Of a stretch of 32,853 bases of DNA, positions 1-9,480 are shown in pieces. Where the stretch lies: positions 1-32,853 of the forward strand of contig JANQJT010000163.1 in NCBI GenBank assembly GCA_028281485.1, read 5' to 3'. Below the pieces are notes generated by a model, which worked only from the letters and a program-made list of their open reading frames with translations, was not told where the DNA came from and did no database searches. Source of the DNA: Phycisphaeraceae bacterium (lineage in GTDB: Bacteria; Planctomycetota; Phycisphaerae; Phycisphaerales; Zrk34). Each line of letters begins with the position of its first letter. Positions within the stretch are counted from its first letter, which is position 1. The translations under genes and the position numbers were made by a program.

Positions 1-776
1 TGTTGGCCCGGGATGCGCAGGTCGATGTCGAGCGGCTCGTCTTCGATGACGGTGGTGGCGGGGGTGCTGTGTCGCCAAGGGTCGAGGCCGGGGCCGAGCA
101 CGGCGCGGTCGTCGCGCTTCTGGTGTCGCAGCAGCAGCTGCTTGGCGCGGACGTAGGCGTCCATGGTGTGGTGGCGGTCGAGGTGGTTGGGTGAGACGTT
201 GGTGACCACGGCCACGTGCGGCGACCAGTCGCCGATCATCTCGAGCATGAAGCTGGACAGCTCGAGCACGACCCAGTCGTCGCGTCCGATGCGGTCCAGG
301 TCGTCCAGGAGGGAGCCTCCGATGTTGCCCCCGATCCACACGCGCTGGGGCGCGGGGGTGATGCCGCGGAGCATGTGACCGATCATGGCGACGGTGGTGC
401 TCTTGCCGGCGGTGCCGGTGACGCCGATGGTGCGGCCGCGGTTGGGCAGGCGTTCGACGAGCAGGCGCAGCTCGCTGGTGATCGCGGCGCCGTGCTGGCG
501 GGCGGATTCCAGGAAGAGGTTGCGTGTTGGATCGACGGCGGGATTGACCACGATCATGTCGGCGGTCTTGAAGTCCTTCTCGACGTGTTCTCCGAGGCGA
601 AACTCAACGGGCAGGCCCTCGAGCTGGGCGACCGGGTTGGCGAGGTCTTCGAGGCTCATCCGATCGGTCACGAGCACGTTGGCGCCGTTTCGTGACAGGT
701 ATCGGGTGACGCCGACGCCTCCGCCGAACCGTCCCAGGCCCATCACGACCACGCGTTTTCCTTCAAACTCACCCAT
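1..776 (-). CDS. murD: UDP-N-acetylmuramoylalanine--D-glutamate ligase MurD, partial
   Basis: Cytoplasmic Mur ligase that adds D-glutamate to UDP-MurNAc-L-alanine using ATP during peptidoglycan synthesis. The frame starts at the ATG ending at 776 and stays open to the window edge, so about 258 N-terminal residues are present and the C-terminal ligase domain is missing. Residues 7-20 (RVVVMGLGRFGGG) form the N-terminal Rossmann-like UDP-binding motif. Residues 121-127 (GTAGKST) are the ATP-binding P-loop. Residues 171-178 (LELSSFML) and the following TNVSPNHLDRH block are typical of MurD rather than MurC, MurE or MurF. A small gene diverges from it at 851. No clear Shine-Dalgarno is seen before the start. 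Its presence implies a peptidoglycan wall. Confidence 0.93.
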   Translation of the reverse strand, partial: MGEFEGKRVVVMGLGRFGGGVGVTRYLSRNGANVLVTDRMSLEDLANPVAQLEGLPVEFRLGEHVEKDFKTADMIVVNPAVDPTRNLFLESARQHGAAITSELRLLVERLPNRGRTIGVTGTAGKSTTVAMIGHMLRGITPAPQRVWIGGNIGGSLLDDLDRIGRDDWVVLELSSFMLEMIGDWSPHVAVVTNVSPNHLDRHHTMDAYVRAKQLLLRHQKRDDRAVLGPGLDPWRHSTPATTVIEDEPLDIDLRIPGQ

Positions 777-850
777 GGCTCCATTCTAACGCAACGGCGC
801 GAGAGATCGGTGTTCAACTTTGGTGTTTGTGTTGTCCGATGAGGTATGTG

Positions 851-1120
851 ATGACCTCTCAGCGGGACTACATCTTGGATATCGAGGGTCTGGCCGATCC
901 GTCGGGCGGGCGATCGGACACGGTCGATACCACGGTCGACGCGTCGAAGGCGGAGAAGGGGTGGCTGGCGGTGCACTGGCGCTGCTGCCACGTCTACAGC
1001 CGCATCTACAAGACGCGGGACGGGCTGGCGTACGCGGGGCGGTGCCCCAAGTGCGGTAAGGCGGTGCGTGCAAAGATCGCGCCCCACGGCACGAGTGCGC
1101 GTTTCTTCGAGGCGATGTGA
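851..1120 (+). CDS. small conserved hypothetical protein with CxxC motif
   Basis: An 89-residue soluble protein of unknown function. It has a vicinal cysteine pair at residues 45-46 (WRCCHVYSR) and a zinc-knuckle-like CPKC at 65-68, so it may bind one zinc ion. The basic segment KAVRAKIAP follows the second pair. No signal peptide or membrane segment is visible. I chose the ATG at 851 because GAGG lies at 841-844, six bases upstream; an in-frame ATG at 839 is the alternative. It diverges from murD, with 74 bases between the two starts. The product is too small and generic to assign a role. Confidence 0.7.
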   Translation: MTSQRDYILDIEGLADPSGGRSDTVDTTVDASKAEKGWLAVHWRCCHVYSRIYKTRDGLAYAGRCPKCGKAVRAKIAPHGTSARFFEAM

Positions 1121-1136
1121 TTTCGGGGTTGATTGA

Positions 1137-1505
1137 TTACTGCGTGGCGGCGCCCTGACGGACCCAGATCGGTGCGAACGATCGCGCCTGGGGGCCGGTC
1201 GGTGCGGGCTGGGCTTGGGGCGTGTCTTGGCCGAGCAGGTCATCGGTCCAACCGAACAGCAGGTCGCCGACGTCGTTGATGGTGCGGTCGATCTGGTTGG
1301 TGGTCTGCTGCAGCAGGTCGGGCTGAGCGGTGGTGCGGCCGCTGTTGTGGGTGGGGGTGGTGGAGTAGCGGGGAGAGAATCGCATACCGGTCGAGGGGGC
1401 GACGGTCTCGCTGACGACGTGCTCTTCGCATCCGACGGCGGAGAACACGATCGCGGCGAATACGAACGCAGACGTTACAAAACGCATGATCTTCACAGCA
1501 GGCAT
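1137..1505 (-). CDS. small lipoprotein, function unknown
   Basis: A 122-residue predicted lipoprotein. The N-terminus has a charged start, a hydrophobic stretch (FVTSAFVFAAIVF) and the lipobox SAVGC with the lipidated cysteine near residue 26. The mature part is low in complexity and rich in Thr, Gln and Pro (for example TTQ and QPAPTGPQ), and probably an extended envelope tether. The ATG ending at 1505 is preceded by GGAG at a seven-base distance, which supports this start; a second ATG seven codons in is possible. It diverges from the secreted zincin gene at 1632. No family is recognised. Confidence 0.72.
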   Translation of the reverse strand: MPAVKIMRFVTSAFVFAAIVFSAVGCEEHVVSETVAPSTGMRFSPRYSTTPTHNSGRTTAQPDLLQQTTNQIDRTINDVGDLLFGWTDDLLGQDTPQAQPAPTGPQARSFAPIWVRQGAATQ

Positions 1506-1526
1506 AATCGTCTCCGGTTGCAGTGT

Positions 1527-1560
1527 TCGCCCAAACGGGGTGGGGTTTGGTGTTGGGCGA
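1527..1560. repeat. 8-bp inverted repeat between divergent genes
   Basis: TCGCCCAA at 1527-1534 is the exact reverse complement of TTGGGCGA at 1553-1560, with an 18-base spacer. An overlapping pair, CCAAAC at 1531-1536 and GTTTGG at 1545-1550, could form an alternative inner stem. It sits 22 bases upstream of the lipoprotein start at 1505 and 72 bases before the zincin gene. It may be an operator or an RNA hairpin in a 5' leader; there is no T-run, so it is not a terminator. Confidence 0.4.
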
Positions 1561-1631
1561 TCGGCCGGTCAATGGTCGAGGGGGAATTATCCGATGAATG
1601 GCGGGGCCTGTCGAACCGCTACCGCTTTGTC

Positions 1632-2939
1632 ATGGATAACGCTTTGAAAAACGCGATTTTCTGGATGTTGCTCGGGGTGATTCTGTGCACGGGCGAGCGG
1701 GTTGATGCGTCGGACAGCATCATCGAGTTCATGCGTCGTCGCGACGCGCTGGCGGCAGATGACATGTCGGGCCACTACCAGCTCGGTTTGTGGGCTGACA
1801 ACCGCGGGTTGCGACACCCCGCGGCGCAGATGTATCGGCGCGTGCTCGAGCTCAAGCCCGATCACACCGCCGCTTACGATCGGATCGTGAAGATCAGCGA
1901 CACCAGTCGCCTGCCGGAAGACGAGGCGCGGCAGCGTGAACTGATCGCGCAGTTTCCCGGTTTTAAGCTGCACGTGTCTGATCACTACCTGGTGGTGTAC
2001 AACTCCGACACCGCGTGGGCGCGCAAGCGTGCGGAGCTGCTGGAGAAGGCGCACGACGTGTACTACTCGACGTATCGCCGGGCGGGACTTCGGCCCGTGC
2101 CGGTGCGGCAGCGCATGGTGTGTGTGTTGTTCGCCGACCACGTCAGCTACACGGCTTACGCGCGGCGTGTCGACCGACACGCGCCCACGTGGGCGGCGGG
2201 GTATTACTCCACGTCGACGAACCGCATCGTGTTTTACGATGAGCGATCGAGCCCGGCCTTCGTTGAGCTGCGCGAGACGATAGAGGCGTACAAGGTGGAA
2301 TCGACGCGGCTGCTGGAAGCGATCAACGCCGCGTCGGCAAGGCGGAAGACGGGCGAGGTGATCGAGCTGCGAGCGCAGTACGAACACGTGAACGATCAGC
2401 TGGCGGTGTACCGGGAGCGGTACGAGTCGATCAGTCGGGTGGGCAACGCGACGAAGACGACGCACGAGGCGGTGCATCAGCTGTCGTTTAACAGCGTGCA
2501 GCAGAGCCCACGCGTGCACTACCCGTTCTGGTTCTCTGAGGGGATTGCGACCAACTTCGAGCCGCGCGATCACACCGAGGCGTTCGGGCCGATGCGGGAC
2601 AACGTCAATCGACGACGCGAGCTGACCGAGTTCGCGAGCCAAGGGTTGTTGATCCCGTTGGATCGGCTGGTGCGATACGACAAGCCGCCCACCGGCGACG
2701 AGCAACACATTCGATTGATGTACAACCAGTCGTGGGCGTTGTACCGGTTCCTCTTTGAGTATCGACGCGCGGACCTGCAGCGTTACGTGGAGTGGATGCT
2801 GGCTGAGCCGGTCGGCCTGCGCAGCGACGCCCAGCGCCACGCGATGTTCGTCAAGACATTCGGCCCGATCCACCGGATCGAGCCGAAGTACCGGGCCTAT
2901 ATCAAGCGACTGGCGGAGCAGACCGCCGACGCTCGCTGA
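1632..2939 (+). CDS. secreted DUF1570-like zincin metallopeptidase
   Basis: A 435-residue predicted exported protein. The ATG at 1632 begins a signal-peptide-like N-terminus (a short charged start, then a core around IFWMLLGVILC). The open frame extends far upstream, but only this start gives a sensible export signal; no strong Shine-Dalgarno is seen. Residues of about 40-85 look TPR-like (YRRVLELKPDHTAAYDRI). A helical, charged segment runs before the active site. H278-E279-x-x-H282 followed by E303 in FWFSEGIA matches the gluzincin arrangement HExxH plus a downstream Glu, so the zinc site looks intact. This architecture resembles the DUF1570 proteins common in planctomycetes. It converges on the DUF4139 gene with five bases between the stops. 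The substrate is unknown. Confidence 0.82.
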   Translation: MDNALKNAIFWMLLGVILCTGERVDASDSIIEFMRRRDALAADDMSGHYQLGLWADNRGLRHPAAQMYRRVLELKPDHTAAYDRIVKISDTSRLPEDEARQRELIAQFPGFKLHVSDHYLVVYNSDTAWARKRAELLEKAHDVYYSTYRRAGLRPVPVRQRMVCVLFADHVSYTAYARRVDRHAPTWAAGYYSTSTNRIVFYDERSSPAFVELRETIEAYKVESTRLLEAINAASARRKTGEVIELRAQYEHVNDQLAVYRERYESISRVGNATKTTHEAVHQLSFNSVQQSPRVHYPFWFSEGIATNFEPRDHTEAFGPMRDNVNRRRELTEFASQGLLIPLDRLVRYDKPPTGDEQHIRLMYNQSWALYRFLFEYRRADLQRYVEWMLAEPVGLRSDAQRHAMFVKTFGPIHRIEPKYRAYIKRLAEQTADAR

Positions 2940-2944
2940 TTTGT

Positions 2945-4360
2945 TTACCAGGTGTAGCTGACCTTGTAGGTCAAGACGGTCTCGCCGCCGGCGGGGACGG
3001 GGATGTCGAACTCGACGGTCTTGGCGTCGACCTTGTTGAACTTGTGGGTCTGCTCGGAGATGGTCCAGTTGCCGTAGCCCATGTGCTCGCGGACACGGAT
3101 GACGGCGTTGTCTTCCTTGTGGTTGCGGAGCTTGATCTCGATGACCTGCTCGCGCCAGCGTCGGCCCTGTTGCTGGCTCTTGACGGTCTTTTCGCCGACC
3201 AGGTCGAACGCGTCGCCGAGGTAGAGCCGGATCTGCTCGTCGGTGGGGGTGTGATCGATCTGATCCTCGCCGATGAACTCGAGGCCGCCGTCACCGCCGG
3301 TGTCGGTCGCGTCGCGTTTGTAGACGCGGACCTTGCCCTTGGGCAGGGGCATGCCCATGTTGGAGGCCTCGTCGTTTTTCAGTTCGACGTAGACGTTGAC
3401 CTTGTAGAGGTTCTGGTCGCCGTAGCGGCGGTGCCAGTAGCGGCCGCCGGGCTCGAAGACGTAGCGCTTGATGACGGGGACCTCGGCGGCGGTGAGCAGT
3501 TCGATCTGCTTGATCTGGTTGTCCTTGACGGTGGTGGGGCGGCCGAGCGTGTAGAGGTGGTACTCGAAGAACGATTTCTGTTCGAAGCCGCCACCGCCGG
3601 CGTCGGCTGTCGCGGCTTCCATCACCATGTCGCGCTTGGTGGGATGCGGGGTGGGTTGGATCTTTCGCACGTCGCCGGCGATGAGTTTCACCTGGGCGTT
3701 GTTGTAGGTCGCGCCCGAGCGGTTGTTGAGCGTGACCCATCCGCCGAGGTCGATCCTGGTGTCGTCGGCGTTGATGACGACGTTGTAGTCGGCCTGCCAC
3801 GAGATGCCGGCGGTCTGGTAGGTGACCTGCGCCAGGTGCTTGCCGGGGCGCTGGGTGGCGAGCGTCCACACGAGGGTGGGGCGGGTGAGCAGGCCCTCGG
3901 GCATGGCATCGAAGCTGATGTTGCGCACGTTGTCGGCGCGCTGGATCATCTTCAGACCGCCATCGGCCTGTTTGATGACGAGCTGGTTGCGATCGAAGCT
4001 GAGCAGCGTGCCGGTAAAGATCGAGCCGTCCTCGGTGTGGATCGACAGGTTGTGATCGATGTACTTGTCGAGCATCTTGTCGGCCGAGACCAGGTCGTAC
4101 TCGTAGTTCTGCTCGATGACGGACGTGCCGGTCGGGTCGGTGAGCGACTTGAAGTGGACGGACGTGGGATCGATCTGCTTGGCGACGTCGTGGAACTGAA
4201 TCACGGGCGTGTGCGGATCGAGGTTGAGCTCGCGCACGTCTTTGACCACGGCGAAGTTGTTGTTGTAGACGGTCAGCGACTGGCCGGGCTTGTCGGCCTG
4301 GGCGGCGGCGGACGAGGTGATCAGGGCGACGAACAGCAGGGTGATGATGGCTTTGAGCAT
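2945..4360 (-). CDS. DUF4139-domain secreted protein
   Basis: A 471-residue exported protein. The ATG ending at 4360 has AAGGAG eight bases upstream and begins a clean signal peptide (MLKAIITLLFVALITSSAAAQA). An ATG six codons further upstream lies in front of that ribosome binding site and is less likely. The body is mostly predicted beta-strand and includes LTYKVSYTW at the C-terminus and a WQADYNVVIN block in the middle, both characteristic of DUF4139 proteins. An internal Gly-rich linker (DAGGGGFEQ) separates two parts. DUF4139 proteins have no settled biochemical function and are often envelope or periplasmic. The next gene upstream on the same strand is a small lipoprotein, 119 bases away, so they may be co-transcribed. 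Confidence 0.83.
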   Translation of the reverse strand: MLKAIITLLFVALITSSAAAQADKPGQSLTVYNNNFAVVKDVRELNLDPHTPVIQFHDVAKQIDPTSVHFKSLTDPTGTSVIEQNYEYDLVSADKMLDKYIDHNLSIHTEDGSIFTGTLLSFDRNQLVIKQADGGLKMIQRADNVRNISFDAMPEGLLTRPTLVWTLATQRPGKHLAQVTYQTAGISWQADYNVVINADDTRIDLGGWVTLNNRSGATYNNAQVKLIAGDVRKIQPTPHPTKRDMVMEAATADAGGGGFEQKSFFEYHLYTLGRPTTVKDNQIKQIELLTAAEVPVIKRYVFEPGGRYWHRRYGDQNLYKVNVYVELKNDEASNMGMPLPKGKVRVYKRDATDTGGDGGLEFIGEDQIDHTPTDEQIRLYLGDAFDLVGEKTVKSQQQGRRWREQVIEIKLRNHKEDNAVIRVREHMGYGNWTISEQTHKFNKVDAKTVEFDIPVPAGGETVLTYKVSYTW

Positions 4361-4479
4361 GAGGCTTCTCCTTGGCATGACGGCAACATAGACGCGGCCG
4401 CGCCGTGCCGGGTTCCCTGGGTCGGCCTGATTATCGAAGAAAGTTGGTCGGGTGGATACCGTTTACGCGTGGAAACGGG

Positions 4480-4695
4480 TTATTCTTCCGCCACGGCGAC
4501 CGATGTGGATTGATCCGGGGCGTTGAAGAAGACGCGCCCGATAGGCTCAGAGGGGGTTTCGCATTCCCGACCCGCGGTGAAGTGGGGGCTGATGGTCATG
4601 GCTCCGCTGCCGGAGAAGCCACATCCTGTCATCGACAGCACACCGACCAACGCGCCCGACACACACCACAACCGCCACCGCAGGGCTTTGCTCAT
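4480..4695 (-). CDS. small lipoprotein, function unknown
   Basis: A 71-residue predicted lipoprotein: a basic start (MSKALRWRLW), a hydrophobic core and the lipobox LSMTGC with the cysteine at residue 25. Only about 46 residues remain after processing. No domain is recognised. AGGCGG lies a few bases upstream of the ATG ending at 4695. It is on the same strand as, and upstream of, the DUF4139 gene. The 299 bases upstream to the ppk stop hold the ppk terminator and one further hairpin, and no other gene is seen there. Confidence 0.65.
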   Translation of the reverse strand: MSKALRWRLWCVSGALVGVLSMTGCGFSGSGAMTISPHFTAGRECETPSEPIGRVFFNAPDQSTSVAVAEE

Positions 4696-4795
4696 TTCCT
4701 ACCGCCTTTTCGATACAGCTTGCGTTTTAAACTGATCGATATAAAGCGGTCGGACACAACAGGTTTTTGGGATTATTTGTCCCGGGACGTCTGAT

Positions 4796-4831
4796 AAAAA
4801 AGCGGAGGGTCGCGTGTCCGCAACGCTCCGC
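4796..4831 (-). terminator. intrinsic terminator downstream of ppk
   Basis: Read on the minus strand, GCGGAG (4831-4826) and CTCCGC (4807-4802) form a six-pair GC-rich stem. It is followed directly by six Ts (4801-4796), the classic rho-independent layout, with an 18-base loop. It lies about 165 bases past the ppk stop and in front of the next minus-strand gene, so it probably ends the CHAD-ppk transcript. Confidence 0.7.
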
Positions 4832-4849
4832 ACACCGATCATCTTTCAC

Positions 4850-4876
4850 CCCGAACTGCTCGTTCTCCCGTTCGGG
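4850..4876. repeat. hairpin in ppk 3' region
   Basis: CCCGAAC at 4850-4856 pairs with GTTCGGG at 4870-4876 around a 13-base loop. No T-run follows on either strand. It lies between the ppk stop and its terminator, so it would be part of the ppk 3' UTR and might affect transcript stability. No repeat copies are seen elsewhere in the window. Confidence 0.35.
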
Positions 4877-4994
4877 TCAATGCGGTCGGGGGCGCATCTG
4901 ATCTCACAGCTCGCGTGGGTGGATTATGCCCGGCGGGGGTTAGCCGCGGGTTATCCGTGTCTTACTTCTCGATGTGGATTGTGTTAGGGGCGGA

Positions 4995-7151
<2,157 letters not shown>

Positions 7152-7204
7152 CGTTTATTGGGGGTCCTGGCCCCTGGGTAGGAGTTCGATAAACATCGCC
7201 ATCG

Positions 7205-7218
7205 ACAGAGCGCTCTGT
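7205..7218. promoter_or_regulatory. 14-bp perfect palindrome upstream of ppk
   Basis: ACAGAGCGCTCTGT is its own reverse complement. It lies about 54 bases upstream of the ppk start, in the gap between the CHAD gene and ppk. On the minus strand a possible -10 (TAATAT, 7252-7247) lies just upstream, so the palindrome would fall in the early leader or near a transcription start. It could be an operator for a dimeric regulator, or an RNA hairpin. Confidence 0.4.
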
Positions 7219-7276
7219 GGGCGTCTATCGGGGCTTTGAGTGCTGTATATTAGTGTATCCACCGGGTTTGTGTGTG

Positions 7277-8368
7277 TTAATTATCCATCGGATGGGTCGG
7301 TCGGAGGCCGGTTTTGACCTCAACGATCGGCTCGTGCGGCGGTGGGCTGGGGTGTTCGGGGGTGTCGTCTTCGATTGGAGGCTGATCGGCAGTGGTCGGG
7401 GTAAGTGGGGCGGGCGGGTTGTCCAACAGGTCGCGGAGTTCGACCCACACGCCCTTGGCCTCGATCTTGTGCCAGTAGCTGGCGAAGCGTTCGTAGACCT
7501 GTTGGCGCTGGGTGCGTTGGTGTTCGGTGAGGTTTTCGATGGCGGTTTCGATGCGTTTGAGGCCGCGTCGGTGGCCGTGGAACTTCTCGTGCCGCACGCT
7601 CTCGGCGTCGTAGAACCGGGGCAGCATGTCGATCCACATGTCGCAGTCGTGCAGCTTACCCAGCGCGTTCTGAAGCTTGCGCGCGGCGCGCACGGTCGGC
7701 GCCAGCGTGTCGTCGGCGTAGGTCGGTGCGAACAGTTCGAGCGTGTATCGCAGGTGTTTGGCGCTGATGCGCATCTCGTGGAGCTGTGTGTTCATGGTGG
7801 GCCGATCGACGAAGGTGCGATAGGCGTGCAACTCTTCGAGGCGTTTGAGGATGTGTCGCCTGGCTTGCGTGAAGGGCTGGCCTGAACTGGTTCGTCCACC
7901 GTCGCGGTTGGCTTTGAGGATGATCTCGTGGAGCTGATTGGACATCGACTCGACGGCGTCGGACTTTTCGAATCGTTCGACGGCGTCGATCACCTTGGGC
8001 TGATATCGCTGGCGAGCCTGTTGCAGGCGGAGCAGCAGTCGCTCGATGCCGATCCGATCGCGTTTGTCTTCGAGGTGTTCGAGATAGCCTGCCACGAAGT
8101 CGATCTGCACGTCCAGGTCGCGCGAACGGCCCAGAGACCGCGTGACCCGCCCGATGGCCTTGGACCACCGGCTGATCTGTTTCTTACCTGCGATGCCGCC
8201 GCTGACTTCCAATGCCGCCCGGAGCTTGCGGCTTGCGACCCGCATCTGGTGGATCGCCTCGATGTCTTCAGACAGGCGAACGTCGGGCGCCAAATCGCGC
8301 ATCGTCTGCAGGCGGTCGAGCAGGGTCTGGGCGATGAAAAGTTTCCAGGAAGGGTCTTTCTTAGACAT
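7277..8368 (-). CDS. CHAD-domain polyphosphate-associated protein
   Basis: A 363-residue cytoplasmic protein with the conserved histidine alpha-helical domain (CHAD). CHAD proteins bind inorganic polyphosphate and often localise to polyP granules. The signature is visible at H40 (EAIHQMRVASRKLRAAL), and a second helical repeat carries LHEMRISAKHLRYTLE with the expected His and basic residues. The protein is rich in Arg, Lys and His, as expected for a polyanion binder. The last 45 or so residues are an acidic Pro-rich tail (PPIEDDTPEHPSPPP) unlike the rest. No CYTH triphosphatase domain is fused. I chose the ATG ending at 8368; a GTG at 8380 is in frame. It precedes ppk on the same strand, which fits a polyP role. 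Confidence 0.9.
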   Translation of the reverse strand: MSKKDPSWKLFIAQTLLDRLQTMRDLAPDVRLSEDIEAIHQMRVASRKLRAALEVSGGIAGKKQISRWSKAIGRVTRSLGRSRDLDVQIDFVAGYLEHLEDKRDRIGIERLLLRLQQARQRYQPKVIDAVERFEKSDAVESMSNQLHEIILKANRDGGRTSSGQPFTQARRHILKRLEELHAYRTFVDRPTMNTQLHEMRISAKHLRYTLELFAPTYADDTLAPTVRAARKLQNALGKLHDCDMWIDMLPRFYDAESVRHEKFHGHRRGLKRIETAIENLTEHQRTQRQQVYERFASYWHKIEAKGVWVELRDLLDNPPAPLTPTTADQPPIEDDTPEHPSPPPHEPIVEVKTGLRPTHPMDN

Positions 8369-8413
8369 GGCTTTGTTCACGACGAATGGGCGGCCAGAAC
8401 ATCGATTTTAATC

Positions 8414-8419
8414 ATTATA
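8414..8419 (-). promoter_or_regulatory. -10 element of the CHAD-ppk promoter
   Basis: Read on the minus strand this is a perfect TATAAT, 46 bases upstream of the CHAD start codon. The hexamer 17 bases upstream does not resemble TTGACA, which suggests an activator-dependent promoter. The direct repeats at 8446-8491 lie further upstream and could bind that activator. Confidence 0.5.
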
Positions 8420-8445
8420 CAACATTTAAAGCTATTGGTGGCATG

Positions 8446-8491
8446 GGTTAGCGCAATTCTCACTGAGGGTTAATCGCGTGCTAATTGGGTA
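8446..8491. promoter_or_regulatory. candidate Pho-box-like direct repeats between phoB and CHAD
   Basis: On the minus strand TTAACC (8473-8468), TGAGAA (8462-8457) and CTAACC (8451-8446) recur in exact 11-base steps; the two strong copies are 22 bases apart. On the plus strand the same register reads TTAGCG, CTCACT, TTAATC, CTAATT. PhoB/PhoP-family regulators bind such 11-bp direct repeats. The region lies between phoB and the CHAD-ppk genes, so it could control both. The match is weaker than that before pstS. Confidence 0.4.
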
Positions 8492-8530
8492 TGGGTATCA
8501 ATGAATCTCCTAACGGCGGGAGTAGTTGGA

Positions 8531-9283
8531 GTGAGACAGCAGTTCATGACACAGCCTAGCCAAGAAACACTTGAAGGCCGTTACCGCGCGCTGGTCGTCG
8601 AGGACGAGCCGGACCAGCGCGAACTGCTCCGGTACAACTTGGCCCGTAATGGTTTTGAAGTGTACTGTGCGGAGACGGGCAGTCGGGCGCTGGCGATTCT
8701 TGAAGAGCAGACGCCGGATGTGATCGTGTTGGACCTGATGCTGCCGGGCATGGACGGCCTGCAGGTCTGCCAGAGCATTCGCAGCCGAACCGAGACTTCT
8801 GCAATACCGATCGTCATGTTGACGGCTCGCGGTGAGGATACGGACATCGTTGCGGGTCTGGAGTTGGGTGCGGACGATTACATCACCAAGCCGTACAGCC
8901 CGCGCGTGTTGCTGGCCCGCGTGAAGGCGGTGATGCGTTCGCGTTCGAAGAGCGATGGAAACGGTCAGCCGGCCGGCGATGAACCGATCATCCGCCACGG
9001 CGACCTGGTGATCCGCCCCGAGCGATTCGAGGTGTCGATCGACAGCAAGCCGATCAAGCTCAGCGGCACGGAGTTCCGCATGCTGGTGCTGTTGGCGGGC
9101 AAGCCGGGTCGGGTGTTTACCCGGGCCCAGATCATCGCCGCGGTGCACGGCAACAACTGTGCGGTGACCGACCGCTCGGTGGACGTGCACATCTTCTGGC
9201 TGCGTCAGAAGCTCGGATCGGCCGGTCAGCTCGTTGAGGCCGTGCGTGGGGTCGGATATCGGTTCCGTGATGCGGAATCTTAA
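8531..9283 (+). CDS. phoB: PhoB-like OmpR-family response regulator
   Basis: A two-component DNA-binding regulator of about 250 residues. The receiver domain has the acidic pair (VVEDEP), the phosphorylated Asp in VIVLDLMLPGMD (D68 from this start), the switch Thr in MLTARGED and the Lys in ITKPYSP. The C-terminal winged helix shows LSGTEFRMLVLLA, GRVFTRAQII and RSVDVHIFWLRQKLG, ending in VRGVGYRF. Its place before pstSCAB-phoU points to PhoB. GTG at 8531 is preceded by GGGAG (8518-8522) at eight bases and is my preferred start; ATG 8501 (ten codons upstream) and ATG 8546 are in frame. No PhoR-type kinase is beside it. Confidence 0.9.
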   Translation: MRQQFMTQPSQETLEGRYRALVVEDEPDQRELLRYNLARNGFEVYCAETGSRALAILEEQTPDVIVLDLMLPGMDGLQVCQSIRSRTETSAIPIVMLTARGEDTDIVAGLELGADDYITKPYSPRVLLARVKAVMRSRSKSDGNGQPAGDEPIIRHGDLVIRPERFEVSIDSKPIKLSGTEFRMLVLLAGKPGRVFTRAQIIAAVHGNNCAVTDRSVDVHIFWLRQKLGSAGQLVEAVRGVGYRFRDAES

Positions 9284-9348
9284 GGTGTTGAATCGATCCG
9301 GATTTCGTAAATCGTTGTTTTGAATTGCGATACGCCAGAATCAAAATG

Positions 9349-9413
9349 TTAGGTTTTGATTAACACAAATCTTACATTTCTATGACCTGCCATTAACAGG
9401 CAGCCCCTAGAGT
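9349..9413 (+). promoter_or_regulatory. pstS promoter with tandem Pho-box-like repeats
   Basis: Five hexamers lie at exact 11-base intervals: TTAGGT (9349), TTAACA (9360), CTTACA (9371), ATGACC (9382) and TTAACA (9393). The two TTAACA copies match the PhoP-type half-site known from Bacillus (TT-ACA repeats with 11-bp period), and also the 11-bp layout of the E. coli Pho box. A possible -10, TAGAGT at 9408-9413, begins ten bases after the last repeat, which is the spacing expected when the regulator replaces the -35. It lies 67 bases upstream of the pstS start. Confidence 0.6.
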
Positions 9414-9480
9414 CTGTGCGAAGAATCGATGAAACGAGCGGCTCTTGCGGGCCGTCAATTGAGCCATGAAAGGAATGGAC

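Noticed and set aside
1215-1631. Extension of the secreted zincin to a TTG at 1215
   Set aside because: It would cover the lipoprotein gene on the other strand and hide the signal peptide that begins at 1632.
3044-4513. Long plus-strand open frame of 489 codons
   Set aside because: It is antisense to the DUF4139 gene, is made of repetitive Val/Asp/Gly/Leu-rich sequence, and shows no domain. High GC keeps this frame open.
9388-9403. CTGCC... GGCAG hairpin as a terminator for phoB
   Set aside because: The stem has only five pairs and no T-run follows; it falls within the 11-bp repeat array, which explains the sequence better.
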